From Liolophura sinensis (taxonomy: Eukaryota; Mollusca; Polyplacophora; Chitonida; Chitonidae): a DNA stretch of 64,000 nucleotides. The position numbers and the translations under genes were made by a program. Shown here piece after piece: positions 1 to 13,300 of this stretch (position 1 is its first letter; each line of letters begins with the position of its first letter). The DNA is taken from NCBI RefSeq assembly GCF_032854445.1, contig NC_088302.1, forward strand, positions 47,962,521 through 48,026,520, read 5' to 3'. The notes beneath the pieces were generated by a model, which was given only the letters and a program-made list of their open reading frames with translations, did not search any database and had not been told where the DNA came from.

Positions 1-1365
1 AATACTACTGTCTGTGTTTCTCATGCATTTATCATTGCTTACAAAGCTGACACAAGAAGAAAACTGTTGATCTAGAACTCAGCAGAAAGAATAAATAATA
101 CATCGAAATAATACCAAGAACATGAATTCTAGTTGCCAAGGCAATGAGTCATAGGTTGTGAACTGTCATCCAACTGACTGTGTACACCATGCTCTTGATT
201 ATCGTGAATAAGAAAAAAATTTCATTACCAGTCCACTGACACACTTTATAACTAGTAGTGCTGTATTCCAAAGTTGATTTGTTTTCCAATCAGATTAGCA
301 GGGGCCTTCTTGTATTATAATGTATTAAGATTTTAATAAATATCACTTTCTTTTAAACAAATTACATTTCAGCTGGGTTATAGAGGTATAATCATTATGT
401 TAGATCTTGTAGACTTACTTGATGGCAATCCACCATCCTCATTAAAAAAAAAATCCATAATATCTTAATACTTTTGTATGCAATAAATATATTCAAGAGT
501 TATGCAATTTACTCTTTAGTGTAATGATAAGAGAGAACATAGAACCAATCAAATATGAAAAGTATTATACAGCTAAAATAAAAACCTACTAAATCTTATT
601 TAAGCAGTGAAAGAAAGAGTAACAGCAGAATGTTGAACAAGGATGACAAAAATATCTACATCTCAAAGAATTAAATCAGTCATGAGCACAATTCATTTGG
701 TTCAATGAAAATATTTCCTGAGTTTTCACCAAATGATCGTTAAAAATCATCTAGAATTGTGGGCTGCAAGCATCTTCATGTTTGACCTGTAAACACATCA
801 CATGTGTGAGCTTTGGTGTTTCCAGCACGTCTTGGGGCTGTTGCTGGATCAGCTGTTCCTCACTGGATGGCAGCCTTGGATGGCAGCCTTGGATGGCAGC
901 CTTGGATGTCACTTGTAGCCTGGCTTTAGGAATGAACATCCCTGATTTCCACCTGCATGGACAGGTAAGACCCTCATCTTTCTGCTCTGAAATCTTGAGG
1001 GTAATGCTCCAGTCACAACCAGTCTGTTGGTACATGCCAAGAACTGACCACGACTTCTTGTCCCTAGTATCACCCTCCATTATACAATAGATTTAGGCAT
1101 ATCTTTTCAAATAACAAGAACTTCCTAGAACCCGTATGTAGGCATATTTGTACATCACAAACAAGTGATGTTGAGCCTATCTCTTTCTGGTGACACCGAC
1201 AGTGTTTCAGTCTCTGGCTGACACCCACCTGTCCATCTTCCAATCTGCACTGGTCAACAAAAACAGAAATTTGCTTGTCACTCAAATGTCACTTCCTTGC
1301 TCAGTTATCTATGGTCGTAATGATACATGTTCACGACTTCACAGCTTCTACCTCCATCCATATAG
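1..1365 (-). other. PIAS 3' UTR and downstream flank
   Basis: This lies downstream of the PIAS stop codon on the minus strand and should hold its 3' UTR. No AATAAA was found on the minus strand here; an ATTAAA variant reads on the minus strand at 337-332 and is a weak poly(A) candidate. Apart from a 13-bp minisatellite at 865-908, I see no coding exon on either strand. The ~100-codon open frames across 751-1090 run through the minisatellite on both strands and look like chance. Confidence 0.45.
865..908. repeat. 13-bp tandem repeat, about 3.4 copies
   Basis: The unit GGATGGCAGCCTT starts at 865, 878 and 891, followed by a partial GGATG at 904. The copies are identical by eye. It lies in the presumed PIAS 3' UTR, so its copy number would alter the mRNA but not the protein. 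Confidence 0.85.
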
Positions 1366-4300
1366 TCAATCCAGAGAGATGACGTCTGGAGGGGAGTCGG
1401 AGTTCTTGTAGCCGTATGCTGCTGAGGGGCTCTGGGACCTCATGAACGTCCCCATGGGGTTGGGAATGTTAATCAGATCAGATAGCTGAAATAAAACACC
1501 CAACAATTTATGAGACTATTCTATCTGATAAAACAACCAACACATTATATTATGAGCGAGAACACTCAGTTTGGTCAGATCATACAGCTAATAATACAAC
1601 CAACAATGTAACATTACATGTGCAAAAATATACCATGATCAACATATTTCATCTCCTCAGATGACAAGCTGGAAACCAACCAACAAGGACATACTGCCTC
1701 ATAAACAAGAATGTTTCAAAGACAACATATTTCATCCCATAAGATCAGATTGGACAGCTAGTAATTCAGCCTTCATGAACTCATTTATATTCTCCACAGG
1801 TTCAGCTTACCTCTGTATCAGTGCTCCTGGTGTCAGGGTTTAGCAAGGACATCAGATCTAGATCTGAAACAGACACAGTTAACACTACCATTATAACCAC
1901 ATTCTGGTTAGGCACAAATGAGCAACATTTTGATAGAACATCTCCAAATAATTGGCACAAAGCAACAAAAACACAGCTTTATACTAAATCAATAGCAAAT
2001 TTGCAATATCAGTGACATATCCCCTGTGTGGCAGGTTTTCATGTTGTTTTGCACTAAAGCCTTCGCTAGGTGAAAGCACATTAAACAAGGCATTCAGAGA
2101 ACACTGGTAGCTCGCCTGATTGAGCAGTTCCTAGAACTGCACAATGTTCAAGTGAGGTGATACGTTGAAATACCGTCCCCTAAACCAAAATAAAGTGTCA
2201 GAGACAGACATTATTCTCTAATTGGACAATGCTAAGATCTTGCCATTCAACAAAATTATCATACTGTCATAAATACCAGCAATTCTATGACTGACTGAGC
2301 AAATAATCAGTGAACAACATTCACTGTACATGTATGTAAATGGTTTAAACATTCTGTCGCGGTCTAGGAGTGAATGAGTGCTTAGGGTTTAACGATGTAC
2401 GTGACAATTTCTCAGTTATATGACTATGAAGGAGTCCTTAGAGTGCATGTACGTGTAATGTGCCTTCATGTAGCTGGAAGGATTTCCACCACTCTTTTAT
2501 CTAGTGCTACTTCACTTCGCTTCCTATAGACAATGTGCATACCAGAGAAAATGAAGTCCAAAATATAAATAAACTTGACACTCCAAAAATCTGGTGAAGT
2601 AGCTAGGCAGACAATAAGCTTCAAAAGATACTGTGTGTTTCCATAAACTGTAGCCCTACATGAAAGTCTTACAGAAATCTGTGTTTACAGAAGAACAGGG
2701 TGAATGCACAAACTCACTGGGAATTTAGATTTTACCTGTAGGAGACAAATGAAGGCATCAGCGGTGGAAAACTCCCCTTCTGTCACTGTGCTTTGTATGC
2801 ACTTTAGGCTTCAGGTAAATATATGCTGTACTTTTTGAGATACCATTCCTAACATTTTGTTCAAAGGATTAGCATCCAGATTTACCGACTAGTCCCAATT
2901 ATAAAGACTGTAACCTGTTTAAATAGTATATTACTGGGAGGGCTTCTGAGAATCATAATGACTTTAAAACAATAGATTTACTGCCACAGCCCTCTCCAGC
3001 CAGCAGCCCCGTATGGCTGAGCATTTGTTGTCACAGATCCCAACCCAAGACTAGCTGGCCTAAATAACCTGGGAATTCATATCTAAATGGAGCCATTTAA
3101 GAGACAGATTCTAGCTAAACAGATGTTGTATCAATTTAAACCCATAGTGGAACTATGTTGAAGTTCCAATTTATAACACTGACATCTCTGGCCAGACTTC
3201 AGATTCCGAGTTTTGAGACTTTGAATTTGATCTTTGTTCAGGCATTTCCCACTGCACTGGCAATACTTACTGGTAAGCTATAGTTTTATCCTGTGTTACA
3301 CTGTACATTTCATGTGTTCGTCTTAAGATTCAATGTAACATTTATTTACTATTCTTTCCCTCTGTCCACTTCACAATAAATATCATTCTATTCTCTGAGG
3401 GATTCTAAATTCATACCCATATTGTTCACATATTCACTGTATATTGAAGCTAACAAAAAAACAAAAAAAAAAGCTTAACTGGACACCAACGTCTATACCG
3501 CTTTTCACCCCACCCCACCCCACTTCCTAACAACACCTCTCCTTACTTCGTACAGTTGGGCAAAAAATGGGACCACCATGTTAAATGCTTTGATCAAAAA
3601 CCACAGTAGAAATTTGAACCCTACACGTAGGTGAAATTTGGTAGACTGGCTCCTTCAGCCTTGAAGAACACAGAAGATACAGACTGTAAACAAGGTACAT
3701 GTACAACTACTGGGTTAGTTATCTTCAGTACTTAACACAAAACTTCAGCCTTATCATCCATGACCCACTTTCACACAACTTCTTGAATCAAATTTCTTGT
3801 ACAGTTTTCATAAATGACATCTATAGGTTATAACAGCATAATGCAATGTTATGTGGAAACCTACAAAAACTTGATTTCCTAAGTTTTGTGAAAGTGCGCT
3901 ACAAACGAAAGATTGCCCCCGACTGCTACTCACCATAGCTTGGATACGGCATGGATGGGAAGGAGGGTGCCATTGGCATTGGTTGGTACATGGATGAGCG
4001 GCTCATGGCAGGTAAAGGCATGGATGGGTAGAGCATAGAGGGTGCTGACGACAGGGTGGGGAGTCCTGGAGGAGTGGGGCTGGAGGAGGAAATATCTGTG
4101 GGGGAGATCATGTCTGCCAAGTCAGATAGACTGCTAAGAACCGCGTCAGGACTGAGAGTAGAGGTGGAAGGAGGCTGAGGCTGGGATGTGGACGGAGACA
4201 TTCTGTGGATGACAGAGCCGCTCAGAGGCACAGACGACTGTAACGGGGGAGGTGACGTCGCTGGTATTGTGTCGGAACTCGACGACGTGCTGCCAGATGG

Positions 4301-7300
4301 CGATGGGGGACTGTAAGGAAAAAACAGACAAAATTACAAACTATTAAGTTTTCATCTTGATATATACTGACAAATTTTTGCTTTTTTTAAAATTAAGATC
4401 CTCAATGAGCATCACTGCCACCACTAGCAAAGATTGTCATACAGTCATAGTGATGATCTATCCTAAGCGGCCACTAAATTCATCTCCGTTCAATGGCCAC
4501 AAAAGACAGGTTTAATGGTATTTAGGACTCAAAACTAGCCTCTTCCATGAAAAGTTAGCTTTCTGAATACAATCCTTGATACAACTAGAAAACAAGATGA
4601 AAGACTAAGCTGAGAATGTCCTTTTTTTAGGCTACGAACTGGATCGGCCAGACCCACTTAGCTTGAGTGTGACATACATTCTCCATACTTCCTGTTTCAG
4701 GATACGGCACGACAGAAATCTTAGAACTGCCAATAGAATATGTGTACGAGAGCAAATTACTGGATATTCTTGTTCCATTAACATAGGGTGTGAAGCCATA
4801 TACATTCAGATCTAACACTGATCTGCAGCAAACGAAGTAGAATGGACATGCTGGCAGCGCATGCTTGTAACAGGAGATTAAATCAGATTTCTGAAAATGC
4901 CTGTAATATACAAATCCAGGGGTAAACTTCTAAAATCAATTACATAATCTGCAGGAACCATATACATATATTTCAATATTTTTCTTACACAAAACCTAAG
5001 AAATATGACAAGCATACCAAATCAGAGAGAATATAATTTTAATCTTTTCTCCATGAATCCATATACTGCTTAAGGGACAGCTCACCATGTATCATTTGGG
5101 ACCATTTTCTCTCGAGCAGTAGCCTCTTTGCCGGCGCATATTCTATAAATATCTCTGCCTAAAGGTATCCTTCTCAATATCAGCAATGAACAGGCCTTCA
5201 GCTATTCAAATTAATTATAACATCAGGCCTTCCAACCTTCTATTATATTCCAATAATACAGTTAATAATCTAATAGTATGAGAAGTGGTCTCAAGAGGGC
5301 TAAAATCGCCTTTTTCAGTTACACAGGCTACAAGCCTCCTGCAAAATTCAGATGCATTAACCTTGCTTATCTAATAAGCAGGAGTTTGACAATGTGAGGA
5401 TCATGTAGCCTTCGGATGAACTACGTCAATGAAAAATCATCAATGCAAGCAATCAGATTTGAAAAGGTCATGATTGCCAATGCCTGTGATGATTTAAAGC
5501 AACAGTTCATGGTCATACATTATTAACATCCGGTTATAACCTCTCTACAGTTTCCCTTTTTTTTCCTGTTATACTGACCGTTATTTCACTGACACTTCAC
5601 TAACCTTGTATTTTTTGTAGCAGCAATTTGTTGGTCACGTTTTCAGGTAAAAATGTCACTTTGCATTATAATTCGAAGAAATTCTACTGATACCAATCTA
5701 AAAACCAGGCCTCTTATAATGCCTGAAAATTTCTAGATTTTTTTCTGAAGAAATGATGTATAATAGTAAATTGCAATTTTTCCTGCTTAGCTTTAAGAAT
5801 GAGTGTGATGTAAAATCTAAATATAGACTGCATTTAGCAAACCTCTTATCCTTGTGCGACAGCATCATAGCTATGATTCTATCCCAGGAGTACTTTTTAC
5901 TTTCAACAGAACTCTTGACCCAGCTATATTAATATATTGTGTAAACTTGACATATCTGAAACCTAGAATAAACTTAAGCTTGCTGTTCTGTTTACTTGTT
6001 TACAATAAACATCAGCATCTAAATCTATAAATTCATTGGCATATCAAAATAAACAGTCTGACAGTGGCATTTATAAACCTCACAGCCATTAACAGCAGTC
6101 TTGAAGGTGTAATTAACCCTTCAAAGCAATGAAATGTTGTAACAACCACAAATTATAATGCTAATCACTGCAAGAAGTCCTTGTTACACATTTGTACATA
6201 TACATGCAACAAAGGCAACATAAATCATATGAAATAACTGTACTACCAATATACATGTATATGGAATTTTATTGAAATGTACAATTTCATTACTTCATAA
6301 AAGTACCAGTCTGAAGTCTTTAAATGACACATTTTGCTAGATTCTAATTGATTTATCAGAATCACTGATTAAAAGTATCTCTTTAAGGTATTTTTATGCT
6401 TCTAAAAGTGCATTTTTACAGGCGAAACTTCAGGTGAAATACAGTAGGTGAAATACAGTACGCTGCATCTGTTGCACTGATCTGCTTACTATACTAAATA
6501 ACTGAGGTATATTCAATGTTGTGCTTTTCTGGGAGCCCACCCTATGTATACACATTCACAGAATGTCTAACTGTATTTCTTGAAGACTAAAGTTTGAGAT
6601 TGTGAAATAAATTTCCTCCTGCTTCTAAAAGTGCATTTTTACAGGCGAAACTTCAGGTGAAATACAGTAGGTGAAATACAGTACGCTGCATCTGTTGCAC
6701 TGATCTGCTTACTATACTAAATAACTGAGGTATATTCAATGTTGTGCTTTTCTGGGAGCCCACCCTATGTATACACATTCACAGAATGTCTAACTGTATT
6801 TCTTGAAGACTAAAGTTTGAGATTGTGAAATAAATTTCCTCCTGGTTACGTGACTTAATACCTATCACACATAACGGTCAATGTTTTTTGTGGCATAAAA
6901 CATCAATCAAATAAATAAATCAATGTTTTTATTTGAACGCTCTCTATTATACAGCATTTGAAAGGGTGAGATACATGTAGTCAGGCCAACAGGTAATGTA
7001 CAACGTTTCAGGTGTATACTTAGCAGGTCTCACAGTTAATGTCAACCACATGATCAACTTTTCCACAACTGGAAAACGTTTTAGATGCTTTAGCTATGTG
7101 GTTGGCAGAAAATATATAATTTCAAACACCGAAAAAGAATAAATCAGTAAAAGCACTGTGTTGAGTTAGGCTTCAATTCTCGACTCGTTTTATGTTCATT
7201 TACCCACTGCTGTACAAACCGATCTGCCCAACTTGATGAGAAGGGCATATGTATGTGGGTGGTGAAAGCACCTAGGAGTAATTAGGGTTAGAGCTTTGTG

Positions 7301-10300
7301 CCTGTGGTCTTATGAACTGGACTGATGCTAGCTCGCCTTGGGCTTCACATTGGCAAGTACTGTATTTTCCTCCCTTAAACCTCCAGTTATATGTAGGTCT
7401 ACATTTGGACATCGGTTTGTGATAAATGTATTCTGTAACTGGAGAGATTCTGTTATCAAATATTTACTGACATACAGGAGTACCTGTATTTCATAGCGCT
7501 CACTAATGCTATATCAAGATTTAATTACCCATATTTATCTATTTGATTGGTATTTTACGCGGTACTCAAGAATATTTCACTCGTACCATGGTGGCCAGCA
7601 TGATGGTGGGAGGAAACAGGGAATTGGTCAGGAATCCTCTTTTGTAATTCAATGTACTTCTCATTGTGAAGTTGTGCAGACTTATGGGTTAAGTTTGTTC
7701 AAACATCTACATGTGCTCTCTGAAGAAGCTTAAAAGTCCGATATATTAGACTGTGTTGACAGTTTGCTTTTCTCAATCTATTTCTTTCCATTTATACCTG
7801 CCAGTCTCCTTAAAACATTCACCAGACCGTATTATTGGACATCCAAGACTATCTGCCTGCCTCAGCATTAAGAGGTTAGAGCAAGGAAACAGGACTGGTT
7901 GACCGACCGGGTGTCAGTATAATGCCACTGGGTGGTGTATTATGTCTGGTGTCTATGGCATGATACTTCAGTGGCATGGACTTGCCCTGCCACAGATGGG
8001 CACAGTATATATACACACAACTGACTCCTTGTAGCCAAATGACTGAAAAACTGTTACATTTCCAGTAAACATATATACATACTAGCACACATGTGGTTAT
8101 CATTCATGGATGGAGAAACCGGAGTGACCAGGGTAAACCAGCAATCTTTGGCAAGCCCCTGGTGAACATAACCTCATGTGTCCTACAGATATGCAAACTA
8201 CATGTGTATTAGTGGAAGACCAAGGTCAGCTCTGCCTTTGTAAAACAACAAGCAAATCTCATGGATTACAGACCAGGGATAGCATGTTAACAAATCCACA
8301 CAGTCTCTCTAAATTTCAGTCTATGCCAATTTCAGTTCTGTGGGGTTCTAAATGGAAGTCCAGCATTGTATTTATGTATGTAAGCTTGGAGTTTTATGTT
8401 GTTTTTCAATCATATAACGACCAGGAGTGATTAGGCCTGTGTACATATATTGTGTCTTCTGGTGGCAAGGCGAGTCCATGTCACTTTAGTAACATGCCAA
8501 CCAGTCACATTATACTAATATCGGGCCAACCTGTCCTGCATCCTTGCTCTAAGCTCTCAGTGTGAGCGCTAAATGAGGCAATAACATGTATCCATTATAA
8601 GCCTTTAGTATGCCCCAACTTCGGTTTCACCCGGGTCTCCCGACTTCGAGGCCGACGCTCTAACCACTAGGCCACGGATGCAGTGTCATAATCTTCTGAC
8701 AAAACATACACAAGATGTGTTGAAGAACTCCAACAAACTTCCTCTGTACATGCAAAATGGTTGAACAGTACATGTCTTCAACCACTACCACCTTAGTGCT
8801 ATTTCAATGACTGAATCATATTAGAAGTACAGAATTAACGACCTGTACTAAATAACTGCCATGCCAACATAGCACACACCTCCAATTCTCTCAGCATTCC
8901 TAGCAAATGGAAAGGACAGAATGGCCCAAAGATTCCATACACTATGGATGTTCTATATTGTAGAGTATCTTCTTTCTGTTGTTACATTTCATCACAAAGG
9001 CGTTTGACCCAGATGCCATGAAGTAAATTAAAGTTAAATGATGCTTGACTTGAATTACATGATAATGCACCTCTGCTGATGTCTTGTACTAATTATTGTT
9101 TAACCCTCCCCAAACACCATCGAGCTCAGACAATTAGCCAACAGAGCTGGTCGACGAAGCAAAGTCAAACTGGCTGGAAAAGCTGTAGACATTAGGTCTT
9201 ATATATTCCTTGTTTTCAATATGCATTGTGGAACTGAAACCATTTGACATGGTGGACAGCAGCACTCAGGAATGGCTCACTCTTATTGAATTGGTGTTGT
9301 AAGGGGGACTCGAGAATATTTCATGTATATGACAGCGGTCTGCATTATGGTGGGAGGAAACTGCGCTGACAAAGGAAAACTTTGAGGAAACCAGCATGCC
9401 ATGACTTGGTGTCTTTGGAATTATGACCTTTGGCTCGATTTTTATCAAATGTACATGGCAAATGTTACATCATCCTTCAGAAAATGCACATACCTAAGAT
9501 AATCATGGACATACCGTATAGCCACGTCGTATCACCAAGAAGTTTTTCATCTTTACTTGTTCAGAAACAAAGATTGATTGGCTGTTTAGTATACTGTAGA
9601 TAATTATCTCTTTGAGGAAGATCTCAAGGAAGGCCAGCTTTTGTTCCCGTACCTAAGGCATACAGCGCCTTTAACTTTTCAAATCATTGTCATATTAACA
9701 AGTACTATGATTTTATGTACTGAACCGCAATCATGGAAATCTTAACCCTCTAACAACTGTACCTCTAGCAGTTCGGTCACAGATGTTCTGATATTAAAAC
9801 AGGACTTTCCCAGGGTAAGTCACAAATACTGTCCATCACATTTTAAGCTTCATAATTATGTGTATTTTTGTGCCATAAAAATACAACTGAACTATTCAAG
9901 GACACACAGAAGAATCCTATTCCTGTTTTCCTCAAATAACAGTTGCAGAGAGATATCTCAACGACAAACACACCACACCATTTCATTCTTGTTCTGATTT
10001 AGAAGCGGTATATTGGATATTGAGCAAAAAGGAAAAAAGAAATAGCTGAAATTTGGTCAAATATCTGGTCCATAAAAGCTACCCGTTTTCTTTTAAGGGC
10101 TTTTTTTTTTTTTTCGAATAACCATCATGAAAGACACTGTGAACAGGAATTACAACACTGAAGACCCTGGTTTCCTTAACCCTTCACAATTTACTGTCTT
10201 GTGTACATGCCAGACCAACCACTTTTGACCTGGTCAGCAATTCCTAAATCCCTTTTACCACCTTAACATGCTCAATCAGTGCCTGATTTATAACTAGGTT

Positions 10301-13300
10301 CTACTAAAAAAACAAAAAGTAAAAGAAAAGAAAACAAAACAAAAATGGCACATGTACACAAATGTTTTAATTTGACAAAGAAACTTAATACAGAGTTGTT
10401 TTTGTCAAATCACAAGACAGTGTTACACTAAATGATGACCAGTCTACATAAATGATCATGTATTTAAGTAAGAATTCACTGGACTGAAAAACTACAACTA
10501 AGGAAAATTCTAAAATCTGCCAGGGCACAAGATTGAACATGTCAAGGTGGATAAATTTAGCTGTTTGAAAACAGTGTTGAATAGCAATGAATAATATCAA
10601 CAATGAGAGCAGTGTAATAACGAAATAACAGGATGATATCAAAGAAATGCAAACTGCACTTGTAACTGGAGGAGACAGAATACGAACTGTTGGATCCGAG
10701 ACTAAAAAAAAGTGTCCTTCAGACTTCGGCTTATATTATTTGACATGGAAACGATGAGTGCTCAACATGGCTCGCCACATCATACATTGACAATCTCTTG
10801 GATTAGCAGTGTGCAGTTCATGTGACAAACAACCACAACATAAAATAGAATCGGGGATTAAAAATCAGAATTTTGTAACATAAATGTGCTTGTATGCATG
10901 TATATGAAAGTATCATTTTCAAAAGAATTACTGCAGCTTGAATATGGGTTTGATTCAGGGAGTTAAAAGATGGGGTAAGGGGGGAGGGGGAGGGCAAGGG
11001 ACTGGGGTGAGGATATGTTGCAGAAGAGATACTCGAGTGTCATGCTTGGCAAGGAGAGGAAACGAGGTGCACTGTATTTGTTCGCAAAAGCACCCCTCAC
11101 TTGAATTCTTACAGCCTACTGCCTGTTCACCATCATCACACATGCTTTATAGGCTCAGTAAATCCTAAAGCTAACTATGCCAGTGGAAGTTGGGCCTAAT
11201 TTCTAAAATAGCTGATGGAAGAGAACATGAGCAAGTACACATTAATATTCAACAATAATATGAATCAACTTCTGTAGCTGATACCTACAACTTTTACATG
11301 TGTACATTGAACAGATGCATGAAACAGAAAAAACCTTATTTACACTAACGTGCACTGAGACCTTTGCAGACATGAAGGTGTCCTAGATAAAACTTTGACC
11401 ACATTTAAAGGTTACATAATTTACATATTTACAACTTACTATTTACAAACATGTAGACAAATACAAATGGTAGATGTATGTTCCCTGCCATCATTCTGGT
11501 ACAAGGGCAGACTGATGGGTGCAAGTAATGCATTAGCTTTTCAATATTTGTAAACATAATTCAAAAAGTTTGATGTGTTTTATGTTTTAACACAATTAAC
11601 CCGCATCTTAGTGATCTGTGTACACGCTTCACAATGTGAAAATTATGAAAAAAAAAAAAATGAAAAAAAAAGAGCCATCTTTGCAAGTTATCAGATTCTC
11701 TACATTCCAAAAAAAAAAATTCATGCTGATAAGGAGTATTTGGTTAAACTACAAGTATGCAAATCTGTTTATCTGACAGCAAATTAGCCTTATGTCCAGA
11801 ACACCTGTCATTGCAATCCATGAGTTTAAAAAGGACACAACTCAAGTATAAATCTGTTTCATGGTAACGTTGTAGTCTGCACTTTTGCACTGAGGCATAT
11901 TTACATGCCACAATTTCCTTGAAGGCAATTTCACTGCCTTGCTCATATATGTTTGTTCAGGACATTTGAAATGTGCCAAAAAGTATAAAAACTAAAAAAC
12001 ACTAAAAAATCTGGATGAACTACACTCAAACATGCCACAGCTCCCCCACCTACCCCCTACGCCATCTTGGACTACTAAATTGCCCATCAGTCTGCCCTCA
12101 CCATAAAACATAACCTGCATGCTTTCACTTTGAGATTTCCTTCGTATCACAGCCTTTCAAGAAAATATTGTGGGAAACTTTACTGTGCAAATACACATGT
12201 AGCTTTGCTGACCTACATCCAGTCAAATTACAAGCACCCCAATATAAGACAACATATCAATGAAAAAAACAAAATGTAAATTAATATTTTTCATATACTT
12301 TAAAAATCTGACTGATGCAAGTAATGCAGTTGCAACCCCAGCCTCATGAATACTATTTCAAGACATAAATATCAAATGGTAAATATGAAACAATAAAAAG
12401 GCAATATCTAAGTGCTTATAACTCAGAAATTGTGATATTTGGCTCCTGTACAAATATTTCCAAATCACTCAAAAATGTAGCACAAATTTTTTTTTTTAAA
12501 AAAGGCACTATTTAAAATGGACACTTTATGTTACTTTCTTTCATCCATCATCTACATGTATGATATGTATATCTGCCAAATGTTTACTGGTTGGAAATGT
12601 CCACTTCTTATAAATATTGAACATTTTTGTTCAAGTTTCTCCACATACATGTACATTGCCAACATTAGAAGTAAAAAATACAATTGTGATTCAAATGTTC
12701 TGCCCAGGAACGGTCAGAGGGCAAGAAATTTGTAAAGGTTTTAAAAGTACAGTATACAATCAGATCAATTCTTTACGATGCCTTGTCTACAGGAGAAATC
12801 TTATCCTGCAGTTATCTAGATTTTCATCAATAGCGGATTTCACGCCTGCAAAATGGAAATGAAATCGTTGAGAGTGTCAAAGTATATTTACAATAATATT
12901 TCACAGCATTTCCTGTGGTACTACATCTAGGTCAAGGCATGGTAACTATGTTTAGCACAGGCACAGATCACGGATAGGATATAACCATTAGATCTATATC
13001 CCCACATATTTATTCTGAGCTCTCAAGCTACCAGGTAAGGAAATCTCTCATCAGTATCACATCATCTCCTACATGGACTCGCTTCATTTCAGATTCAGAG
13101 CTGTACATACATTTAAAAGACTTGATAAGAATCAAAACATGTCTTTCAAACCAATGTATTCACAAGTTATCAATATGTATAATTGTAAAATATACTGTTT
13201 TTTTTCTGTCGAACTACCCTGTTTTTCCACAAAACTTGCATATAGACGCAATCAATTGCTGTGCAAAGAAGTATTTGATCACAGATTCATATTCACTATT

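Noticed and set aside
751..1090. Overlapping 102- and 109-codon frames on opposite strands
   Set aside because: They overlap the 13-bp minisatellite in the PIAS 3' flank, lack similarity and have no splice context.
4146..4331. 61-codon open frame over PIAS exon 16, with a strong GTGAGT donor in exon 15 (14690-14685) that would feed it
   Set aside because: That donor leaves phase 0 and would put exon 16 in a frame that stops at 4146 with no similarity to PIAS. The phase-2 donor at 14437 reads the Ser/Pro-rich frame and reaches the conserved PDVISLD end, so it is preferred.
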